A DNA stretch of 43,594 bases, from assembly GCA_016934055.1 (NCBI GenBank), contig JAFGTR010000075.1, forward strand, positions 1-43,594, written 5' to 3'. This document shows positions 37,826 through 43,594 of this stretch, in pieces. The notes beneath the pieces were generated by a model. The model was given only the letters and a program-made list of their open reading frames with translations. It was not told the origin of the DNA and searched no databases. The translations under genes and the position numbers were made by a program. This DNA comes from Bacteroidales bacterium (GTDB lineage Bacteria; Bacteroidota; Bacteroidia; Bacteroidales; UBA10428). Positions within the stretch are counted from its first letter, which is position 1. Every line of letters begins with the position of its first letter.

Positions 37826-38905
37826 ATGGAAACACTGGCTGGATTTTTAGCCCCTGCGTTGATTTATCTCTATATTTTTATTCTGAATGCTGTTTTACCA
37901 GGTCGCTGGTTTAAAGGGTATATAAACGGTCCACATTCGGATGAAAAGCTGAAATACCGGCTTAACGGTTTATTGGTATTGGCTACAGTGATTATGACCT
38001 GGGTGTTGCTGTGCCGTTTTGGTGTTATGGATTGGAACTGGCTCTATGCATACAGATGGCAGGGACTGGCAGGAGCAGCTGCCATCGGGCTAGTTTTTTC
38101 ATTTGCTATGGTACTGCCTTACCCGCGGGTTAAGAGGTTCTTTTTAGCTGATTTCTACCTGGGAAGACTCGATAATCCGAGGCTGTGGGGAGGAAGAATA
38201 GACGCTAAGATGTGGCTTTACCTTACAGGGGCAGTAATGCTGGAACTCAACGTGCTGAGTTTTACCGCTCATCATTATATTATAAATGGCCCTGACGGTT
38301 CGCCAGGTGTGTACCTTACCGCCGCCCTTCTCACATTTTTCGTGATTGATTATCTTACTTTTGAAAAAGTACACCTGTATACCTATGATATTTTTGCTGA
38401 AAAGGTGGGCTTTAAGCTGGGTTTCGGATGTCTGACTTTTTATCCATACTTCTATGCTATTCCACTCTGGGTGGCCGTTGGATTGCCTGATGCTCAGACC
38501 CCAACCACCCTGCTTGTTGTTTTTGCCATTATATTTTTTACGGGCTGGACTTTGGCCAGGGGAGCAAACATGCAGAAATACTATTTCAAGAAGGACCCGA
38601 AGCAGGCATTCCTGGGCATTCAGCCCGGGGTAATAACAGACGGCAATAAGACTGTTCTGGCAAACGGTTTCTGGGGTCTCAGCCGGCATATCAATTACCT
38701 GGGAGAAATTACCATGGCTGTTGGTATTGTATTGTGCACCGGACATGCTGATAGGATCTGGCCATGGCTCTATCCGTTGTATTATATAGCCCTTTTATTA
38801 CCCCGGCAGATAGCGGATGACAAGCGTTGTGCCCTCAAATACGGAACCCTGTGGGATCAATACAGGAAAAAAGTACCTTACCGGATTATTCCCTGGGTTT
38901 ATTAA
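37826..38905 (+). CDS. ERG4/ERG24-family sterol reductase homologue (integral membrane)
   Basis: The 359-residue protein is strongly hydrophobic with about eight or nine membrane segments. It matches the sterol C14/C24 reductase family at several separate places: FYLGRLDNPRL followed by DAKMW (about 110-130), the segment YTYDIFAEKVGFKLGFG (about 185-201), GFWGLSRHINYLGE (281-294), and the C-terminal block DDKRCALKYGTLWDQY then RKKVPYRIIP (331-356), which in eukaryotic ERG24/lamin B receptor reads much the same. These enzymes reduce sterol double bonds with NADPH in membranes. No squalene or sterol biosynthesis genes are visible here, so the substrate is unknown and could be a dietary or environmental steroid, a hopanoid or another lipid. 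An isoprenylcysteine methyltransferase fold is the nearest alternative but fits less well. Confidence 0.82.
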   Translation: METLAGFLAPALIYLYIFILNAVLPGRWFKGYINGPHSDEKLKYRLNGLLVLATVIMTWVLLCRFGVMDWNWLYAYRWQGLAGAAAIGLVFSFAMVLPYPRVKRFFLADFYLGRLDNPRLWGGRIDAKMWLYLTGAVMLELNVLSFTAHHYIINGPDGSPGVYLTAALLTFFVIDYLTFEKVHLYTYDIFAEKVGFKLGFGCLTFYPYFYAIPLWVAVGLPDAQTPTTLLVVFAIIFFTGWTLARGANMQKYYFKKDPKQAFLGIQPGVITDGNKTVLANGFWGLSRHINYLGEITMAVGIVLCTGHADRIWPWLYPLYYIALLLPRQIADDKRCALKYGTLWDQYRKKVPYRIIPWVY

Positions 38906-38979
38906 TGAGTTCCTCAGTATATTTCCATATTGAATAACCGGGCGTATATTGTTTCAGTTGTCAGCCTGCCTGACGGCTA

Positions 38980-39110
38980 GTCATGCAGTCATGCAGTCTT
39001 GCGGTCGTGAAGTCATGCAGTCATGCAGTCAGGGGATTAGGTGTTTAGCTGTTTAGGTGTTTAGGATTCTGCTAAAAAGCTAAGCTGCTAAAAAGCTAAA
39101 CTGCTCTTTG
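38980..39110. repeat. Phased 8-bp short tandem repeats with changing unit
   Basis: Seven 8-base units (GTCATGCA, GTCATGCA, GTCTTGCG, GTCGTGAA, GTCATGCA, GTCATGCA, GTCAGGGG) fill 38980-39035. After a 3-base shift, AGGTGTTT-type units fill 39039-39070, then GCTAAAAA/GCTAAGCT-type units fill 39071-39110 in the same 8-base phase. The tract lies between convergent genes and encodes nothing recognisable. Confidence 0.85.
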
Positions 39111-39112
39111 TT

Positions 39113-39189
39113 CGTTGATCTTTGATCAATAATCGTTGATCTTTTCTCTTTATTCTTTATTCAATCTTCAATCTTAAATCAATGATTAA
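39113..39189. repeat. Phased 7-bp short tandem repeats
   Basis: Directly after the 8-base tract the period changes to seven: CGTTGAT, CTTTGAT, CAATAAT, CGTTGAT, CTTTTCT, CTTTATT, CTTTATT, CAATCTT, CAATCTT and two degenerate units. The tract ends about 13 bases before the stop codon of the convergent dehydrogenase gene. Confidence 0.75.
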
Positions 39190-39202
39190 GTACAAATGAA
39201 AA

Positions 39203-40000
39203 TCACAGGTGATACATCTTCCGCGTTGTATTGCCCATGATGTTAACAGCTGTTTTACGGGGCAGGATCTTATGCATGAAAAATGATGCTATTCTGTTTC
39301 CCAGTCCTGAAACGAAAGAAGGTTTCCTGCCAAGATTTTTCATGCATTCTTTTACGACTTCTTCCGGCCGCTGGACACGTGGGGCAAAGAACCCGGTCCT
39401 GCCGGGATTGGTGCGGAGATAATTCTCTGTCGCGGTTGCCCCGGCACAGCATGCGATGACGTCAACACTCCTTCCTTTCCATTCATACCACAGGCTTTCA
39501 GCCAGTACACGGGTAAAGGCTTTGGTGGCCGCATAGGCAGTGAGAAATCCGCTCCCCTGAAAACCGGCCAGCGATGCCATTAGGATTATGGCCCCTTTCC
39601 CTTTTTTAAGCATGTTCTCTCCGAAAATATGAACAAGGTTCATGGGGGTGACCATGTTAGCGCGGGCAATGTGGTTATGATGCTCAGAGCTGTTTTTTTC
39701 AAAAAGGCCAATATAAGAAAGGGCAGCATTATAAACCAGAACGCTGATTTCACGGTCGCAAACCGCTTCCTTAAGGCTCTGTGCTGCGTTTTGATCTGAG
39801 AGGTCGCAACAGATAACCGTTGTTTTCACATGATATTTTTCAGTCAGCGAAAAAGCAAGTATATCCAGTGGCTCCCTTCGCCGGGCTACCATTACAAGAT
39901 CCATTCCGGCTGCAGCGAGAAAGGTCGAAAAGGCTGCCCCGATCCCTTCAGAAGCGCCTGCCACCAAAGCCGTATTTCCGTATTTTTCAGTCAATGACAT
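39203..40000 (-). CDS. Short-chain dehydrogenase/reductase (SDR)
   Basis: The 265-residue cytoplasmic protein is a classical SDR. It has the NAD(P)-binding motif GASEGIGAAF (residues 15-24), an ARR dinucleotide-selecting end to strand 2 that favours NADP(H), the strand-4 motif YNAAL (a variant of NNAG), and the active-site set Ser143 in ASLAG with Tyr156 and Lys160 in AYAATKAF. The C-terminal third resembles 3-ketoacyl/17-beta-hydroxysteroid-type SDRs, but substrate cannot be called. It converges on the sterol-reductase-like gene and is divergent from the second GH10. It does not look like part of the xylan locus. Confidence 0.88.
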   Translation of the reverse strand: MSLTEKYGNTALVAGASEGIGAAFSTFLAAAGMDLVMVARRREPLDILAFSLTEKYHVKTTVICCDLSDQNAAQSLKEAVCDREISVLVYNAALSYIGLFEKNSSEHHNHIARANMVTPMNLVHIFGENMLKKGKGAIILMASLAGFQGSGFLTAYAATKAFTRVLAESLWYEWKGRSVDVIACCAGATATENYLRTNPGRTGFFAPRVQRPEEVVKECMKNLGRKPSFVSGLGNRIASFFMHKILPRKTAVNIMGNTTRKMYHL

Positions 40001-40051
40001 AGTTTTTGAAAGTATTAGTTACGTTCTTCAAATATAAATAAAACGCAATAA

Positions 40052-40087
40052 ACACCCTGGCAGGGTGTGGGGACCCTGCCAGGGTGT
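40052..40087. repeat. 15-bp perfect inverted repeat containing the CCCTGGCAGGG element
   Basis: Perfect 15-base arms (40052-40066 and 40073-40087) enclose a GTGGGG loop. The 11-base core arms are identical to those at 18308-18337, but here the element lies upstream of both flanking divergent genes, so it is not a terminator for either. It is likely a dispersed mobile or structural palindrome. Confidence 0.8.
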
Positions 40088-40168
40088 CCACATAAGGTTG
40101 TATCCTATTTTGCATCAGGATCGACAGTTAAATGTTAAATTGTTATATGTATTATTTGCTGAATACTC

Positions 40169-40176
40169 TAATTTTG
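40169..40176 (+). promoter_or_regulatory. Possible -7 promoter element for the second GH10
   Basis: TAATTTTG matches the TAnnTTTG consensus and lies 47 bases before the ATG. No well-spaced -33 TTTG is seen. The gene is oriented away from its upstream neighbour, so it needs its own promoter in this stretch. Confidence 0.45.
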
Positions 40177-40223
40177 CATAAATTTTATTAGAGGAATTTG
40201 TATTAACAATTAAAAACAGGGTT

Positions 40224-42302
40224 ATGAAGTTTTCAGCTGTTATAAGCATGGTTTTTCTGATGATCAGCCTTAATATGGCAGGACAGAATGAACCGGTTGT
40301 GGCAGAGGCAGAATCCGGAACACCCGGATCAGATTATGCCATCCTTTCTGACGGTGATGTAACATACATTGCACCGAAAACCAACTTTATAAATGCTACG
40401 AATCCGGGTGATGCAATTAAAGTTGCTTCTTATACGGTAAACTTTACCGATTCCGGAACCTATAAGCTGTTTGTCAGGGTCAGGATCGGTCCTGCCGGCG
40501 CCGATGACGACAGTTATTTCTATGGGAACGGATTCGGTACAAAAAACCCTGCCGTTGACGATGACTGGATTATCTGCAATAATATTCATACAGCAGGATT
40601 TATCAGCAAATCAGATGTTGTAGAAAATCAGGGAGATGCTCCTACCGGCGTTTGGAAATGGGTCTCATTCTCCGATTATACCGGCTATGAAACACCCATT
40701 ACCTTCAGGGTAGAACAGGGTGAGTTGTCAAAGATATTTGAGATCGGAGCACGTGAAGATGGATTTGATATCGACAAAATTGCTTTCGGAAGGGCTGGAA
40801 TATACTATACTGTCGATAACCTGGATAAAGGTGAGGCCGGATCTTTATTTCCCCCGGGAGAGGAACCAATAGGTCCCCCCTTAGCCGAAGGCCTGGATAA
40901 ATTCCTGGGATGCGGTTTCGGACCGGATTCAAGACGTGACTTTGCCGGTTACTGGAACCAGATCACCCCGGGTAATGCCGGAAAATGGGGATGGGTTGAA
41001 GGAACACGCGATAACATGGTGTGGACCGATTATGATGAAGCTTATAACCTGGCCATGGACAGTGGCTTTCTTTTTAAACATCATGTTCTTGTATGGGGAT
41101 CACAGCAACCATCATGGGTTGCAGCCCTTGATCCAACGGAACAGCGTGCTGAACTTGAGGAATGGTTTGCCGCTGTTGCAGATAATTATCCCGGCATAAA
41201 GCAGGTTGAGGTTGTGAATGAGCCTTTGCATCAACCGCCTGACGATACACATGAAGGGGGTTACATCGAAGCTCTTGGTGGTGAAGGTGTTACAGGCTGG
41301 GACTGGATCATAGAAGCTTTCAGGATGGCACGTGCTGTTTTTGCCGATTCCGTAGCGCTGATGATCAATGAATATGGCATCATGAACAGCACAACCAATA
41401 CCGATGAATACCTTAAGATTATCAAATTACTGCAGGCTGAGGACCTGATCGATGCTATCGGGTTTCAGGGTCATGGATTTTCCCATACTGCATCAAATGA
41501 AACATACCTGAGAAATATAGATACTTTGGCCAGCACGGGATTGCCGATCTATGTGACCGAACTGGATATTGACGGCTTAACGGATATACAGCAGGTAAGG
41601 GGTTATATGAATCTTTTCACCTTATTGTGGGAACATCCTGCCATAAAGGGCATAACACTTTGGGGTTTCAGACCCGGGATGTGGCGCTCCGAACAGGGGG
41701 CTTACCTGATCGACCTGGAAGGCAATGAACGACCTGCCATGTTATGGCTCAGGGCTTACCTGAAGGGTGAATTTGTTGCGGGAGAATCCATTGCATTGTC
41801 CACAGCAACAGGCCTGACCTCAATTGATGCTGATGACGGCACTTTACAGATGGTAGCCACAGTTACGCCGGAAGATGCCACCCTTAAAACAGTATACTGG
41901 AAGGTGGATAATACCGGTGTCGCTGCCATCGACCAGAATGGTCTGCTGAAAGCCATATCCAACGGCACGGTTAAAGTTACGGCCAGCTCACTGGAACTGA
42001 ATTCTACCGCTAAAGATGAAATGACTATCACCGTGAGCGGGCAGACCGGTATTGAAGATTTTTCCGGTAACGGAAATATGAAAATATACCCGAACCCTTC
42101 GGAAGGAGCCATATTCACGGTTGAAGTACTGGAAAACATGATACGGATTACGGTAATGAATCTGAGCGGAGAACAGGTATATGATACCGGTCTTTTGCGC
42201 CAGTCGACGGTTAAACTTGACCTGGGACTACCTGCAGGAGTTTATATCGTGAGAGTTTCCGATGGAGAAATACATCATCATGCAAAAATAATTGTGAAAT
42301 AG
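40224..42302 (+). CDS. GH10 endo-beta-1,4-xylanase with N-terminal CBM-like domain and T9SS sorting domain
   Basis: The 692-residue protein has a signal peptide (about 1-20), a CBM6/CBM35-like beta-sandwich (about 25-192) starting with VAEAESGTPG, a GH10 barrel (about 218-512) with WNQITPGNAGKWGWVEG, acid/base Glu333 in EVVNEPLH and nucleophile Glu446 in YVTELDID, a BIG2-like Ig domain (about 525-605) and a T9SS C-terminal domain (about 615-692, with MKIYPNPSEGAIFTV). It should be secreted or surface-attached and cut xylan backbone. It is of a different GH10 type from the enzyme in the operon, carrying no insert in the barrel. It stands alone on the plus strand, well away from the locus, so it may be expressed independently as a surveillance xylanase. 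Confidence 0.94.
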   Translation: MKFSAVISMVFLMISLNMAGQNEPVVAEAESGTPGSDYAILSDGDVTYIAPKTNFINATNPGDAIKVASYTVNFTDSGTYKLFVRVRIGPAGADDDSYFYGNGFGTKNPAVDDDWIICNNIHTAGFISKSDVVENQGDAPTGVWKWVSFSDYTGYETPITFRVEQGELSKIFEIGAREDGFDIDKIAFGRAGIYYTVDNLDKGEAGSLFPPGEEPIGPPLAEGLDKFLGCGFGPDSRRDFAGYWNQITPGNAGKWGWVEGTRDNMVWTDYDEAYNLAMDSGFLFKHHVLVWGSQQPSWVAALDPTEQRAELEEWFAAVADNYPGIKQVEVVNEPLHQPPDDTHEGGYIEALGGEGVTGWDWIIEAFRMARAVFADSVALMINEYGIMNSTTNTDEYLKIIKLLQAEDLIDAIGFQGHGFSHTASNETYLRNIDTLASTGLPIYVTELDIDGLTDIQQVRGYMNLFTLLWEHPAIKGITLWGFRPGMWRSEQGAYLIDLEGNERPAMLWLRAYLKGEFVAGESIALSTATGLTSIDADDGTLQMVATVTPEDATLKTVYWKVDNTGVAAIDQNGLLKAISNGTVKVTASSLELNSTAKDEMTITVSGQTGIEDFSGNGNMKIYPNPSEGAIFTVEVLENMIRITVMNLSGEQVYDTGLLRQSTVKLDLGLPAGVYIVRVSDGEIHHHAKIIVK

Positions 42303-42336
42303 TCTTTCTTTATATTATCTGATGGATGATTCTGAA

Positions 42337-42368
42337 ATGGCGGCTATGATGAAAGTCATAACCGCCAT
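42337..42368. terminator. Bidirectional hairpin between convergent GH10 and histidine kinase genes
   Basis: Thirteen-base arms with one mismatch (ATGGCGG-C-TATGA against TCATA-A-CCGCCAT) enclose a 6-base loop. The element lies midway between the two converging stop codons, and a T-rich stretch (GCTGATTTTATAG) follows on the plus strand. A shared terminator is the natural reading. Confidence 0.65.
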
Positions 42369-42420
42369 GCTGATTTTATAGTCTTCAGTTATCCGATAAA
42401 GTTGAAATCGTACCCTGTCA

Positions 42421-43594
42421 TCATTCCTCACCTTTTATCGACAGAAAGTGCTTGTTTAATTCACTATACAGTAATCTTTGATCAATAGGTTTGGGTATTA
42501 TTCCGTCACACCCTGCTTCCAACGCTTTGCTTTTATCGGCTGAAAGCGCAAAAGCCGTAACAGCTATTACAGGGATATCAGGTTTCCTGGATTTAATAAT
42601 CCTGGTTGCCGTGTAGCCGTCCATTATTGGCATATTGAGATCCATCAATATGATATCAGGGTGATGATCAAGTTTTTCGATGGCTTCCTCTCCGTTTGCC
42701 GCTTCAATTAATCTTGCCCCCGTATTAGACAGAAGTCTTTTTATTAAATCAACGCTCATGGGATCATCCTCTGTAATTAATATTATCTTATCCTGAAAAT
42801 CCGGAATGATAATTTTCTTACTTTCATCTTCATGTGGAGAACTCAAAACATTTGATATCGATACCGGTATTTTAAAACAGAACTTGCTACCTTTGCCTGG
42901 CATTGATTCGAAACTTATACTGCCCTTCATTACTTCAGCTATCTTTTTTGAAATGGCCAGGCCTATTCCGATACCACCATATTTCCTTGTATGACTGTCA
43001 TCGGCTTGCCTGAAAAACTCAAAAATGATATCGCGCTTGTTTCTCGGGATTCCAATACCGGTATCTTTCACGTAAAATGTAAGCCATCCGGGTTGCTCTG
43101 TTTGCAGTCCGAATTCAATTTTTCCTGATTTAGTAAATTTTACCGCATTTTTAAATAGGTTGATCAATACCTGATTAATCTTGTTTTTGTCAGACGTGAT
43201 GTTTTTCAGGAGTAATTCTTTATCAGCATTGAAGAATAACTCTATCTGATCTTTCTTGCCTGAAATTTCCAGGATTTCAGTCAGCGCTGATTTATTGCTG
43301 ATAAACAGGTCAAGGCATTTAAAGGTTTTTAACTGTAATTTAATCTCGGATTGTTCGGCAAGAGCCAGTTCAAAGATGCCCTCTATGATCTCAAGAAGAT
43401 TCTGACTGCTTTTATAAATAATGTCAGCATAGTCAGGGATGTTATCAATAATGGCTCCTGAACGGATCAGGTCACTGAATCCAAGAATATGATTCAGTGG
43501 TGTCCGCAATTCATGATTCATCGTGGCCAGAAAGGCTGATTTCAAACGATTGCTTTCTTCGGCCATTTCTTTGGCTTTTATCAATTCTTCTTCA
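42421..43594 (-). CDS. Hybrid sensor histidine kinase, 5' end outside window
   Basis: The frame stays open through the right edge, so the N-terminal sensing part is missing. About 390 residues are visible. A coiled segment ending EESNRLKSAFLATMNHELRT leads into HisKA, with the phospho-acceptor His codon at 43513-43515. The ATPase domain has the N box (NQVLINLFKNAVKFT), KDTGIGIP and YGGIGIGLAISK. A C-terminal receiver domain has the Asp codon at 42640-42642 in ILMDLNMPIMDG, plus the conserved VTAFA and KPI stretches. The residues before HisKA resemble the linker after a PAS domain. There is no DNA-binding domain, so it differs from the HTCS and must pass its signal to another protein. Target and signal are unknown. 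It converges on the GH10 gene. Confidence 0.92.
   Translation of the reverse strand, partial: EEELIKAKEMAEESNRLKSAFLATMNHELRTPLNHILGFSDLIRSGAIIDNIPDYADIIYKSSQNLLEIIEGIFELALAEQSEIKLQLKTFKCLDLFISNKSALTEILEISGKKDQIELFFNADKELLLKNITSDKNKINQVLINLFKNAVKFTKSGKIEFGLQTEQPGWLTFYVKDTGIGIPRNKRDIIFEFFRQADDSHTRKYGGIGIGLAISKKIAEVMKGSISFESMPGKGSKFCFKIPVSISNVLSSPHEDESKKIIIPDFQDKIILITEDDPMSVDLIKRLLSNTGARLIEAANGEEAIEKLDHHPDIILMDLNMPIMDGYTATRIIKSRKPDIPVIAVTAFALSADKSKALEAGCDGIIPKPIDQRLLYSELNKHFLSIKGEE

Noticed and set aside
38144..38746. 200-codon open frame opposite the sterol-reductase-like gene
   Set aside because: It is antisense to a gene with clear family motifs and has no recognisable domain or start context.
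37826..38905. Isoprenylcysteine carboxyl methyltransferase
   Set aside because: The fold is related, but four separate blocks match ERG4/ERG24 reductases better.
38980..39110. Possible CRISPR array
   Set aside because: The units are only 7-8 bases with no spacers and no cas genes nearby.
42421..43584. Complete short histidine kinase starting with TTG at 43584
   Set aside because: The frame is open to the window edge, and the residues before HisKA look like the end of a sensing-domain linker, so the gene is cut by the edge.

Overview
The window comes from a member of the Bacteroidota. The evidence is two tandem SusC/SusD pairs, a hybrid two-component system (HTCS), lipoprotein signal peptides, AT-rich leaders with TAnnTTTG-type -7 elements, and three proteins ending in a type IX secretion (T9SS) sorting domain. 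The T9SS cargo suggests a free-living or environmental lineage within Bacteroidales or a relative, rather than a gut Bacteroides. The exact taxon cannot be read from the sequence.

Region 1 (1-32589, all minus strand) is a large xylan polysaccharide-utilisation locus, transcribed right to left. Its head has the order of the known xus xylan cassette: SusC-SusD-SusC-SusD-surface lipoprotein (XusA-E). An unusual membrane/DUF362/propeller/T9SS protein and a double CE1 esterase follow, then a GH10 xylanase with an inserted binding module (the Xyn10C position), GH97, two GH3 enzymes, two single CE1 esterases, a type-B carboxylesterase and a GH27 cut by the left edge. The expected job is binding and import of a decorated xylan. 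GH10 would cut the backbone, five esterase modules would remove acyl or feruloyl groups, GH3 enzymes would release xylose, and GH97/GH27 would remove terminal galactosyl or arabinopyranosyl units. No GH43, GH51, GH67 or GH115 is present; these may lie left of the window.

Region 2 (32590-37448) holds a 620-base regulatory gap and a 1412-aa HTCS, the likely xylan-sensing regulator of region 1.

Region 3 (37449-40223) looks unrelated: an ERG4/ERG24-type sterol reductase homologue and a short-chain dehydrogenase face each other across a gap made of 8-bp and then 7-bp short-period repeats. A strong CCCTGGCAGGG palindrome pair lies upstream of the dehydrogenase, and a second copy of it lies at 18308-18337.

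Region 4 (40224-43594) has a second, stand-alone T9SS-secreted GH10 xylanase on the plus strand, a bidirectional hairpin, and a hybrid sensor kinase cut by the right edge.

The most unusual observations are a malectin-like module inside the first GH10 whose strands appear in circularly permuted order, the DUF362/propeller/T9SS membrane protein inside a xus-type operon, the sterol-reductase homologue, and the phased short-period repeat tract.
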